Source: Chloroflexota bacterium (GTDB lineage: Bacteria; Chloroflexota; Limnocylindria; Limnocylindrales; CSP1-4). Taken from it: DNA of 8,852 nt. The position numbers were made by a program, and so were the translations under genes. The notes under the pieces are model-generated. The model worked only from the letters and a program-made list of their open reading frames with translations. It searched no databases and was not told where the DNA came from. The DNA lies in assembly GCA_003158495.1 (NCBI GenBank), contig PMJT01000121.1:17083-25934 (forward strand), in the 5' to 3' direction. Below, one piece after another: positions 1 to 6,648 of the stretch (positions within the stretch are counted from its first letter, which is position 1; every line of letters begins with the position of its first letter).

Positions 1-440
1 TCGCCGGCGAGGATCACGTCGACCTCGGGCGGCTCCTCGTCCAGGACGTCGCGGCGGACGACGCTCACGCGGTGGCCGTTCGCGGCCGCGTTCAGGTCGA
101 TCGCCGCGGCCGCGAACAGATCGATGTCGGCGCCGATCGCCGCCGAGGCGCCCGCCCGCATCGCCACGATGGCGCACAACCCCGAGCCCGACGCCAGGTC
201 GAAGACGCGGCGCCCAGCCACGGCCTCCGGATGGTCACGCAAATAGCGGCCGAGAGCCAGGCCGCCGGCCCACGCAAAGGCCCAGTAGGGGAGGGCGGCG
301 TCGGCATCGCTCGTCTCAACTTCCACAGCGTGCCACAGCGGGAGGACCTCGTCGGCGAGGTGGAGCCGGATCTCTTCGAAGCCCGGAACGGGTCGCAGCC
401 GGGTGTTTCGCAGGACGAACGCACGGGACGAGGAGGCCAT
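1..440 (-). CDS. Class I SAM-dependent methyltransferase, ETF-beta lysine methyltransferase-like (3' end outside window)
   Basis: The reading frame opens at an ATG at 440 and runs off the left edge, giving 146 codons of an expected 210-230. It encodes a Rossmann-fold methyltransferase. Residues 51-60 read PYWAFAWAGG, a signature I associate with the PrmA/ETF-beta lysine methyltransferase group. Motif I follows at 81-87 (DLASGSG), then an acidic ribose-binding patch GADID at 103-107, an LNAAANG stretch at 116-122, and DVILAG at 141-146, normally followed by an acidic residue and an aromatic near the active site. An in-frame TAG four codons upstream fixes this ATG as the earliest start; no clear Shine-Dalgarno precedes it. 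It lies 25 bases after the zinc-finger gene and is probably co-transcribed with it. The likely activity is lysine or other protein N-methylation in the cytoplasm. The fold is confident, the substrate is inferred. A small-molecule substrate is possible, and the missing C-terminus prevents a firmer call. Confidence 0.85.
   Translation of the reverse strand, partial: MASSSRAFVLRNTRLRPVPGFEEIRLHLADEVLPLWHAVEVETSDADAALPYWAFAWAGGLALGRYLRDHPEAVAGRRVFDLASGSGLCAIVAMRAGASAAIGADIDLFAAAAIDLNAAANGHRVSVVRRDVLDEEPPEVDVILAG
78..117. repeat. Perfect 13-bp inverted repeat inside the methyltransferase gene
   Basis: The arms at 78-90 (GTTCGCGGCCGCG) and 105-117 (CGCGGCCGCGAAC) are exact reverse complements separated by 14 bases. 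Each arm also contains the 10-bp palindrome CGCGGCCGCG. The repeat sits in codons for an alanine-rich stretch (FAAAAIDLNAAAN) next to the SAM-binding loop. It can therefore arise from repeated GCG/GCC alanine codons flanked by TTC and AAC. In the transcript it could fold into a very stable stem. Whether that has a function is unknown. Confidence 0.6.
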
Positions 441-465
441 CGCCGTACTCTAGCCGCCGCCCGGC

Positions 466-813
466 TCAGTGCAGATGCCGCTCCCAGTCACGCGGCACCT
501 TGCCCATCGGTCCCGGTGCCGGCTGGTCCAGCGGTCGATGGACCAGCGGCTCCAGCTCGGGGCCCTCCACCTCGTCCCGGGCGCGGAAGTCCCAGAACCA
601 GTACTCGCCGGGTTCGAAGCTCCGGGCGACCCAGTGCCCGGTGGCGGCCGCGTGCCGGCTGGCATGCTGCGAGGGCGACGAATCGCAGCAACCGATGTGG
701 CCGCACCTTGCGCACCGGCGCAGGTGGAACCACCAGCCGCCCGACTCAAGGCACTCGACGCAGCCGGTTCCGCTGGGCGGCGTAGATGTGTCGAATTCGC
801 TCTCGTCTGACAC
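466..813 (-). CDS. UBP-type zinc finger protein
   Basis: A 115-residue protein built around one ZnF-UBP domain (residues about 16-75). Probable zinc ligands are C18 and C21 (CVEC), C34 and C37 (CARC), C42 or C43 (GHIGCC), H50, H54 and H60. The FEPGEYWFWDF block at 67-77 is typical of bacterial members. In eukaryotes this domain (in USP5 and HDAC6) binds the free C-terminal Gly-Gly of ubiquitin; in bacteria the role is unknown. A tail at 78-115, rich in Pro and acidic residues and ending PRDWERHLH, follows the domain. The start chosen is GTG at 813, because AGGAG lies five bases upstream. The frame stays open to 1278, but the upstream part is low-complexity Arg-rich sequence antisense to the peptidase gene. 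The methyltransferase start lies 25 bases past the stop, so the two form a likely operon. No signal peptide or membrane segment; probably cytosolic. Confidence 0.9.
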   Translation of the reverse strand: MSDESEFDTSTPPSGTGCVECLESGGWWFHLRRCARCGHIGCCDSSPSQHASRHAAATGHWVARSFEPGEYWFWDFRARDEVEGPELEPLVHRPLDQPAPGPMGKVPRDWERHLH

Positions 814-818
814 CCGCT

Positions 819-823
819 CTCCT
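819..823 (-). promoter_or_regulatory. Ribosome binding site of the zinc-finger gene
   Basis: AGGAG on the minus strand, five bases before the GTG at 813. It decides the start of this gene, because the open frame continues upstream for another 155 codons without other support. Confidence 0.75.
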
Positions 824-889
824 AGTCGGAGGCCGTCATGGCGCGGCCATTCCGTAGGTTGGACTGCCGGCGGGTGTCTGCGGAGTAGT

Positions 890-902
890 GCCGCCTGGCG
901 GC
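890..902. repeat. 13-bp palindrome in the divergent spacer
   Basis: GCCGCC-T-GGCGGC has perfect six-base arms around one central base. It lies midway between the two divergent starts, where an operator would be expected. In GC-rich DNA such a short palindrome can occur by chance, so the regulatory reading is weak. Confidence 0.3.
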
Positions 903-969
903 GCACCTGCCGGCCCGGACGTCCCGCCCGCCGGTCCGACCGCCCGGCTGCCACGCCGCGTCCGCCCTG

Positions 970-1833
970 ATGATCACGATGACGGGTATGAAGACTCAGC
1001 AGTCGCAGCCGAAACTGGGCCTCGGCGGCGTATTCCGTTCCGCGCTCCGGCGGTCCCGGCTCCGCCCCGGCCGGGTGGCGATCATCCGCCTCTACGGCTC
1101 GATCGGCGGCGGAGCGCCCTCGGCCGATTGGGTGGAACTCGTCAAGCAACTCGGTCGACACAAGGGCGTACCGGCGGTGGTCCTCGATATCGACTCCCCG
1201 GGAGGCTCGGCAGCCGCTTCGGACTATCTCTATCTCGCCCTGAAACGGCTGGCCGCGAAGAAACCGCTGGTCGCCCACGTCCGGGGAACGGGAGCCTCAG
1301 GCTCGTACCTGGCGGCGATGGCCGCGTCGAAGATCGTGGTCGCTCCATCGTCCGTGATCGGTTCGATCGGGGTCATCTCCGCCGGACCGCGCCTGCCGAA
1401 GCTCCTCGACCGTCTCGGCGTTCGCGTGGAGGAGCACCGGGCCGGGCGGCTCAAGGGCATGGGCGCGCCGTGGCGCGATGAAACCGAGGAGGAAAGCCGG
1501 CGCGAGCAGGAGCTCGTGGATGCGTTCTACGACCGTTTCGTCGATCGCGTTTCGGCCGGACGGGGCATGGACCGCGCTCGTGTCGTCGAACTCGCCACGG
1601 GCGAGGTCTGGCTCGGCAGCCAGGCCGTCGAGCTTGGGCTGGCCGATTCGGTCGGGGACCTCGAGGATGCCGTCGAGGCCGCCGCTTCGCTGGCGGGCGT
1701 CCCGGCCGAGAGTGCGCCGGTCCGGCTTCGCCGCCCGTTCTTCGCGCGCCTGGCGGACCGCTTCGCCATGCGCCTGGCCTCCTCGATCGCGGACGAAGTC
1801 GAAGCCAGGCTGTTCCGCGACCGAATCATGTAG
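970..1833 (+). CDS. S49 family (SppA-like) serine peptidase, no membrane anchor
   Basis: A 287-residue single-domain member of the signal peptide peptidase A / ClpP-crotonase fold family. Residues 72-79 read LDIDSPGG, the family's substrate-loop signature. The nucleophile is S110 in GTGASGSYLAAMAA, and K162 in GRLKGMGAP is the probable general base. Their spacing of 52 residues matches my recollection of Bacillus SppA (S147/K199), so the Ser-Lys dyad looks intact. GEVWLGSQAVELGLAD at 211-226 is the conserved C-terminal block. SppA enzymes degrade residual signal peptides and usually have an N-terminal membrane helix. Here the first 35 residues are polar and basic with no such helix, so it may be cytosolic or peripherally bound. 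ATG at 970 is the most upstream option after an in-frame TAG at 886-888; ATGs at 979 and 988 are alternatives, and none has a good Shine-Dalgarno. The MMPL gene follows 112 bases downstream on the same strand. Confidence 0.92.
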   Translation: MITMTGMKTQQSQPKLGLGGVFRSALRRSRLRPGRVAIIRLYGSIGGGAPSADWVELVKQLGRHKGVPAVVLDIDSPGGSAAASDYLYLALKRLAAKKPLVAHVRGTGASGSYLAAMAASKIVVAPSSVIGSIGVISAGPRLPKLLDRLGVRVEEHRAGRLKGMGAPWRDETEEESRREQELVDAFYDRFVDRVSAGRGMDRARVVELATGEVWLGSQAVELGLADSVGDLEDAVEAAASLAGVPAESAPVRLRRPFFARLADRFAMRLASSIADEVEARLFRDRIM

Positions 1834-1902
1834 CGGTTGCCTCGGCTCGCGTGGCACAACCCTCCCTGGGCCCGGCCAGGCGGAATCGCAATAGGTGTGA
1901 AC

Positions 1903-1922
1903 CTCGACGTTCCAGCGTCGAG
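1903..1922 (+). promoter_or_regulatory. Perfect 7-bp hairpin / operator-like inverted repeat upstream of the MMPL gene
   Basis: CTCGACG and CGTCGAG are exact reverse complements around a six-base loop (TTCCAG). The element ends 23 bases before the MMPL start codon and 14 before its Shine-Dalgarno. It could be a repressor operator, since MMPL genes are often controlled by TetR-type regulators, or an RNA stem in the leader. It is not a terminator for the peptidase gene because no T-tract follows. No regulator gene is present in the window. Confidence 0.45.
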
Positions 1923-1936
1923 CTATCCGATGCAGC

Positions 1937-1943
1937 GAGGGAG
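1937..1943 (+). promoter_or_regulatory. Ribosome binding site of the MMPL gene
   Basis: GAGGGAG lies just upstream of the ATG at 1946 and supports that start. Confidence 0.65.
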
Positions 1944-1945
1944 CC

Positions 1946-4255
1946 ATGAACCGGATCTTTGCCCTGATCGGCGTCGCGAGCGTTCGCTTCCGCTACCTGA
2001 TCGTGATCGCTTGGATCGTCGTTACAGTCGTCGCGGTGCGATCGTTGCCAAGTCTCGGCAGCGTGGCCAAGCAGACGACCAGCGGCTTCCTGCCCGCGAA
2101 CGTGCCGAGCATCCAGGCCTCGAACATGGCCGCTCCATTCATCGACGTGAACCTCGGGACCGCGACCCTTGTGGCCGTACGGGCCGGCGGGCTCACCGCC
2201 GCCGACAACGCGGCGATCGATGCAATCGAGGCAAAGATCAAGACCATCGACACCGTCAAGGTCGTGGCCGACCTGGGCATCTCCGGCGACGGCGCGGCGC
2301 GCCAGGTATTCATCGAGGCCGCGGTCGTGTCGTTTACCGACGTTTCGGGGGCCCAGGCCCTCGTCGACAACATTCGCACCGCGGCCACCGCGGCTGCGCC
2401 GTCAGGGCTGGAAGTCCATCTGACCGGCGAAGTCCCCGACCTCGTCGACAACGCCAAGGCCTCCGGATCTTCGCAGGATCGGACCCAGAGCCTCTCGCTG
2501 CTGTTCATCATCGTTCTGCTCGTTCTCGCCTATCGAGCAGTGCTGGCACCCTTCGTGACCCTCATCCCGGCCGTGATCGTCCTCGCGCTCTCGGGGCCGG
2601 TCATCGCCCAGTCCGCGAGCGCGGGCATCCAGGTCTCGTCGATCACTCAGTTCATGCTGATCGTCCTGATCCTGGGCGCCGGCACGGATTACGGCGTCTT
2701 CCTGGTGTTCCGTGTCCGCGAGGAGCTGCACCGCGGGCTTTCCAGTCCGGAGGCGGTCAGGCGAGCCGTTACCCGCGTGGGCGAATCGATCACGTTCTCG
2801 GCCTTCACTGTCATCGCGGCTCTCTCCAGCGTTGCCCTGGCCGAATTCGGGCTGTACCAGAGCATGGGTCCGGCCCTCGCCATCGGGATCGGGCTGATGC
2901 TCGCCGCAGGCCTGACGCTCCTGCCGGCGCTCCTGGCGATCTTCGGTCGGGCGGTCTTCTGGCCCAGCGACGTCAGCCACCACAAGGTCGAGAAGCACGG
3001 CATCTGGGATCGGGTCGGTCTACTCGCCACGCGCCGCCCGGCCTTGACGCTCCTGCTCGGGGCGATCCTCTTCGGCGGCATGGCGGCGACGCTGCTGACG
3101 ACGGGCACGTCCGGGTTCGGAGACCAGACGGCGACCACCGCCGGCAGCGACTCGGCGGCCGGAGCGGCAGCTCTCAACGCCCACTTCCCGTCCTCTAAGA
3201 TCGTCCGGACGCTGGTCCTCTTCAAGTTCGACACGCCGGTCTGGGGCAACCTCGGCAAGCTCCAGACGGCCCAGGCCGGCCTCTCCGCGCTGCCCGACTT
3301 CAAGAGCGTTGTCGGCCCGCTCAACCCGAACGGCATCCCCCTCACGATCGACCAGCTTGCGCAGCTTCACACCGCCCTTGGGCCGCCCAGCGTTCTGCCG
3401 CCGGTGCCGGCGACGACCGCCGTCGAGGCCGCCCTCTACAACGCCTACCGGGCCGAGGGCCAGCTGATCAGCCCCGACGGCCTCACCGTGGAGTATTCGG
3501 CTGAGGTGGGCTCGGCCGATCAATCGAGCCCGGCCGCCCTGGATTCGGTCGTGGGTCTGCGCCAGGAGGTCGATCGAGTCGGCACCGCCGCCGGCGCAAC
3601 CGCGACCGGCCTGCTCGGCGACCTCGAGTTCTCCTACGACATCCGCGCAATCTCGGCATCGGACCTGCTACGGATCATCCCGATAGTCGCGATCCTGATC
3701 GCCATCCTGCTCGCGGCTGTGATGCGAAGCCTCGTGGCGCCGATATACCTCGTCTTCAGCGTCGTGATCTCGTATCTCGGCGCCCTCGGTTTGACCGGGA
3801 TCATCTTCGTCCATCTCGGAGGCCAGGCTGGGCTCAACTTCGTCCTGCCCTTCCTGATGTTCGTGTTCCTGATGGCCCTCGGGTCGGACTACAACATCCT
3901 GGTGATGAGCCGGATACGGGAGGAGGCGCATCACCTTCCGCTCAGAGACGCGGTGGCGCGGGCCATCGGCAAGACGGGCAGCACGGTCACAACCGCCGGC
4001 GTGATCCTGGGCGGCAGCTTCGCTGTCCTCGCGATCGCCGTCGGTGGCACGGCCGGGGCGGCCCAGATCCAGCAGATCGGCTACGGCATCGCGGCCGGGG
4101 TCCTGATGGACACCTTCTTCGTGCGCTCGCTGCTAGTGCCGTCGCTCGTCGTGCTGCTCGGACGCTGGAACTGGTGGCCGACCAGGCTCGGCGTCGACGT
4201 CCCGGTGCCGAGCCGCCCCGTGGAAGCCGTGAACGCCGAACCGCGCGAGGGCTGA
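1946..4255 (+). CDS. MMPL/RND family transporter
   Basis: A 769-residue integral membrane protein with the full RND-type duplicated architecture: TM1 (about 14-33), a large extracytoplasmic domain (34-180), TM2-TM6 (about 182-335), TM7 (363-384), a second large extracytoplasmic domain (385-570) and TM8-TM12 (about 574-740). The proton-relay Asp-Tyr pairs are present in both halves: D248-Y249 in GAGTDYGVFLVFRVREE and D648-Y649 in ALGSDYNILVMSRIREE, equivalent to the pairs known from MmpL3. Length is normal for MMPL proteins outside the mycobacteria. The family exports lipids, glycolipids and hydrophobic compounds using the proton gradient; the substrate here cannot be read from sequence. The start has a good ribosome binding site. 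It may be co-transcribed with the S49 peptidase, but the 112-base gap with a hairpin also allows its own promoter. No partner regulator or accessory protein is adjacent. Confidence 0.95.
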   Translation: MNRIFALIGVASVRFRYLIVIAWIVVTVVAVRSLPSLGSVAKQTTSGFLPANVPSIQASNMAAPFIDVNLGTATLVAVRAGGLTAADNAAIDAIEAKIKTIDTVKVVADLGISGDGAARQVFIEAAVVSFTDVSGAQALVDNIRTAATAAAPSGLEVHLTGEVPDLVDNAKASGSSQDRTQSLSLLFIIVLLVLAYRAVLAPFVTLIPAVIVLALSGPVIAQSASAGIQVSSITQFMLIVLILGAGTDYGVFLVFRVREELHRGLSSPEAVRRAVTRVGESITFSAFTVIAALSSVALAEFGLYQSMGPALAIGIGLMLAAGLTLLPALLAIFGRAVFWPSDVSHHKVEKHGIWDRVGLLATRRPALTLLLGAILFGGMAATLLTTGTSGFGDQTATTAGSDSAAGAAALNAHFPSSKIVRTLVLFKFDTPVWGNLGKLQTAQAGLSALPDFKSVVGPLNPNGIPLTIDQLAQLHTALGPPSVLPPVPATTAVEAALYNAYRAEGQLISPDGLTVEYSAEVGSADQSSPAALDSVVGLRQEVDRVGTAAGATATGLLGDLEFSYDIRAISASDLLRIIPIVAILIAILLAAVMRSLVAPIYLVFSVVISYLGALGLTGIIFVHLGGQAGLNFVLPFLMFVFLMALGSDYNILVMSRIREEAHHLPLRDAVARAIGKTGSTVTTAGVILGGSFAVLAIAVGGTAGAAQIQQIGYGIAAGVLMDTFFVRSLLVPSLVVLLGRWNWWPTRLGVDVPVPSRPVEAVNAEPREG

Positions 4256-4329
4256 CGGGCCGACTCGACGCGCGGGTGTGGTGCGGCCTCTCCGCTGCAG
4301 CCCCCGACTGCACCCGCCCGCCGCCCCGC
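4256..4329. terminator. Convergent spacer with possible weak terminator stem
   Basis: The 74 bases lie between the stops of the MMPL gene and the oppositely oriented OtsA-OtsB gene, where termination in both directions is expected. Arms GCGGGTG (4272-4278) and CACCCGC (4311-4317) are exact reverse complements enclosing 32 bases. There is no U-tract on either side, so this is not a canonical intrinsic terminator; Rho-dependent or less efficient termination is possible. Confidence 0.3.
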
Positions 4330-6648
4330 TCAGCGGTGTTCGCGGCCCTCGCCGCCTCGGGTGGTCTCCGACGTCCTTTCCGGCTGCCCGGACCTATCTG
4401 GGTGTACCCGCAGGTCCAGCGTCGCAACGATTTCGGTCAGGACGACACGGACCTGGTCGGGGCCCATCAGCCGCATCGCGGCGGCCGTTGGGCTGACCCC
4501 GACCTTCACCGTGACGGCGTCGCCCGGGGCCGCGCGGAACATGTCCTCGTCGGTTACGTCGTCGCCCATCACGAGCAGCCGGGCGCCCGGCGAGGCCGCC
4601 ACCAGGTCGTTGACCACGCGGCCCTTGTCCGTGGCGGAGTCCCGGACCTCGATTACGCGGCTACCCTCCACGATCGTCGCCGACGACTGGGCGATGACAG
4701 TCCCAAGCGCCCGGGTCAGAGCAGCGGCTTCGCGACGCCCGGTGCCAACGGGGACGCGACGATAGTGCCATGCAATCGACGCGTCCTTCTCCTCGACTAT
4801 CGAGCCGGGCACGGCTTCCGCGTATTGCGCCATCACCGGTCGAACGAGCTCGATCCAGTCGGCCTTCACGTTGCGTCGCGTCCATTGTTCGCTCGCCGCC
4901 GGCCGCGACCAGAGGCCGTGTTCGGCGTGTAGGCCGATTGGCAGGCTGCCCAGCCACAGTTCCATGTCGTCGCGGCGGCGCCCGCTGATCACATGCACTT
5001 CCATATCCGGCAGGAGAGCCAGCGACACGAGGATCCGCAGGATCTCCGTGTCCGGGCTGGCCTCTTCGGGTGAGGGTCGAAGACCAACGAGGGTCCCGTC
5101 GTAGTCGAGAAGGAGGCGCAGCGGCCGCCCCGCCTCGGACAGGATCGCGGAGGCGACGTCGCCGGGGCTGTTCGAACGGCCGGCAGCGTACGGGATCCGG
5201 GCTTGCCGTCGCGCCTCGACGCGCAACGCCGCTTCGAATTCGCGGGCCCAGCGATGGACGTCGTGGGTTCGGACCCGTTCTCGCAGCCGCGCCATCCGTG
5301 CCCGCCGCTCCTCCTCCGGCATGGCCAGGGCGTCATGCATGGCCGCGGCCACGCTGTCCAGGTCGTACGGATTGACGACAATCGCGTCGATGAGTTCGGC
5401 CGAGGCCCCGGCCAGCTCGCTCAGGATCAGCACGCCGTCGCCGTCGGTGCGGGTCGCTACGAATTCCTTGGCGACGAGGTTCATGCCGTCGCGAAGCGGC
5501 GTGACGAGTGCAATCGATGCCGCCCGGTAGAACGCCGCGAGCCGCTCACTCGACAGGTTTTGCGAGATGTAGTGGATCGGGTCGTAGCCGGGAAGGGCGA
5601 AGCGGCCGTTGATGCGGCCGACCATCTCGTTGACAGTGCGCTGGAACTCCCGGTACTCCGCGACCGAGCCGCGTGACGGCGCGGCCACCTGGACGAGGCG
5701 GACCCGCCCGCGCAGCCGGGGATAGCGCTCGAGGAGTCGTTCGAAGGAGAGCAGGCGGCGTGGGATTCCCTTGGTGTAGTCGAGCCGGTCCACGGCCACG
5801 ATCAGCGCCGCCGGCCCCGAGCCCTGCAAGAGCCGATCCGCCTCGGCGGTCACGGATGCGCTGGCGCCGAGGGCCTCGTAGGCGGCCGCATCGATGCCCA
5901 TGGGAAAGGACCCGACGCGTATCGAGCGGCCGGCCAGGCTCACCCGACCCGGCCGGGTCTCGCAACCCAACACGTTTGCGGCCGAAGTCAGGAAATGCAG
6001 GACGTACGAGACCGTGTGGAAGCCGACGAGCGAAGACCCGAGGATCCCTTCGAGCACCTCGCGGCGCCACGGCAGCAGCCGAAATACCTCGGCCGAAGGG
6101 AATGGGACGTGCAGGAAGAACCCGATCGCCGCGTCCGGCAGTTGCTGGCGGATCATGCCCGGTACGAGCGCCAGCTGGTAGTCATGGATCCAAATCAAGT
6201 CTCCGGGTCGGTACTCGTCCAGGACCGTGTCGGCGAAGCGCTGGTTCACGCGCTGGTAGGTTTCCCAGCCCTCGGTCGTGAGCGGCAACCTGTCCAGCTG
6301 GTAGTGGAGAAGCGGCCACAGGACGCCGTTCGAGAAGCCGTCGTAGTAGCGCTGCACTTCTCCGGCGGTGAGTTCCACTGGCACGGTCCGTGATGCGGCG
6401 AGGCTTTCCCGCATCGTCTTGCGCTGGGCCTCGGACAGCCGCCAGGTTTCGCCGGGCCATCCGATCCAGAGGGCGTTGCCGCCGCCGTGATAGCCGCTCA
6501 GACCCGTCGCCAGGCCCCCGGCGCTGCGGTCGAGGACCAGCTTGCCGTGCTCGAGCCGGACCGAGATCGGCAGCCGGTTCGAAACCAGCAAGACTCGGCC
6601 TTCCGCCTTCCGGCGGGAGCGATTGGTATGGCTGCGGCTGGCTGTCAC
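4330..6648 (-). CDS. otsA/otsB: Bifunctional trehalose-6-phosphate synthase / trehalose-6-phosphate phosphatase (OtsA-OtsB fusion)
   Basis: A 772-residue fusion making trehalose from UDP-glucose and glucose-6-phosphate via trehalose-6-phosphate. The GT20 synthase domain (about 18-475) has SNRLP at 23-27, SAGGL at 42-46, WIHDYQL at 153-159, FFLHVPFPS at 177-185, GFHT at 209-212, VDRLDYTKG at 286-294 (Arg288 and Lys293 for phosphate binding) and DGMNLVAKEF at 387-396. The HAD phosphatase domain (about 508-745) has DYDGTL at 515-520 (nucleophile D515, acid/base D517), VISGR at 553-557, K675 in the KGRVVNDL motif and GDDVTDEDMF at 695-704. Both active sites look intact. The start is GTG at 6648, sharing GTGA with the stop of the upstream TreS gene, so translation is probably coupled; the frame stays open to 6888 but that part overlaps TreS coding sequence. 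About 20 basic residues precede the synthase domain. The synthase-phosphatase order is that of plant and fungal fusions and is less common in bacteria. Confidence 0.96.
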   Translation of the reverse strand: MTASRSHTNRSRRKAEGRVLLVSNRLPISVRLEHGKLVLDRSAGGLATGLSGYHGGGNALWIGWPGETWRLSEAQRKTMRESLAASRTVPVELTAGEVQRYYDGFSNGVLWPLLHYQLDRLPLTTEGWETYQRVNQRFADTVLDEYRPGDLIWIHDYQLALVPGMIRQQLPDAAIGFFLHVPFPSAEVFRLLPWRREVLEGILGSSLVGFHTVSYVLHFLTSAANVLGCETRPGRVSLAGRSIRVGSFPMGIDAAAYEALGASASVTAEADRLLQGSGPAALIVAVDRLDYTKGIPRRLLSFERLLERYPRLRGRVRLVQVAAPSRGSVAEYREFQRTVNEMVGRINGRFALPGYDPIHYISQNLSSERLAAFYRAASIALVTPLRDGMNLVAKEFVATRTDGDGVLILSELAGASAELIDAIVVNPYDLDSVAAAMHDALAMPEEERRARMARLRERVRTHDVHRWAREFEAALRVEARRQARIPYAAGRSNSPGDVASAILSEAGRPLRLLLDYDGTLVGLRPSPEEASPDTEILRILVSLALLPDMEVHVISGRRRDDMELWLGSLPIGLHAEHGLWSRPAASEQWTRRNVKADWIELVRPVMAQYAEAVPGSIVEEKDASIAWHYRRVPVGTGRREAAALTRALGTVIAQSSATIVEGSRVIEVRDSATDKGRVVNDLVAASPGARLLVMGDDVTDEDMFRAAPGDAVTVKVGVSPTAAAMRLMGPDQVRVVLTEIVATLDLRVHPDRSGQPERTSETTRGGEGREHR

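Larger units (their letters stand above)
814..969. promoter_or_regulatory. Divergent intergenic region between zinc-finger and S49 peptidase genes
   Basis: This 156-base spacer separates two genes transcribed away from each other, so promoters for both should lie here. I see no convincing -10/-35 pair in either direction; TTGGAC on the plus strand near 860 resembles a -35 box but has no good partner. The only clear element besides the zinc-finger gene's Shine-Dalgarno is a small palindrome at 890-902. Confidence 0.45.

Noticed and set aside
814..1278. N-terminal extension of the zinc-finger frame up to an ATG at 1278 (270 codons in all)
   Set aside because: The extension is antisense to the S49 peptidase and has shadow-type composition. 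The GTG at 813 has a good Shine-Dalgarno and gives the usual family length.
1837..1865. TTGCCT near 1837 as a -35 box for the MMPL gene
   Set aside because: No acceptable -10 hexamer lies 16-18 bases downstream.
1865..1880. CCTGG-N6-CCAGG stem after the S49 peptidase as an intrinsic terminator
   Set aside because: Only five base pairs and no following T-tract; chance is likely at this GC content.
1837..3198. A 453-codon open frame on the plus strand overlapping the MMPL gene in another frame
   Set aside because: Its translation is low-complexity and rich in Arg, Gly and Pro with no domain. It is the shifted-frame shadow of the MMPL gene, common in high-GC DNA.
1946..4255. MMPL transporter as a trehalose-glycolipid exporter working with the neighbouring trehalose operon
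   Set aside because: Tempting by analogy with MmpL3 and trehalose monomycolate, but the genes are convergent, no mycolate or trehalose acyltransferase gene is present, and convergence gives no evidence of co-regulation.
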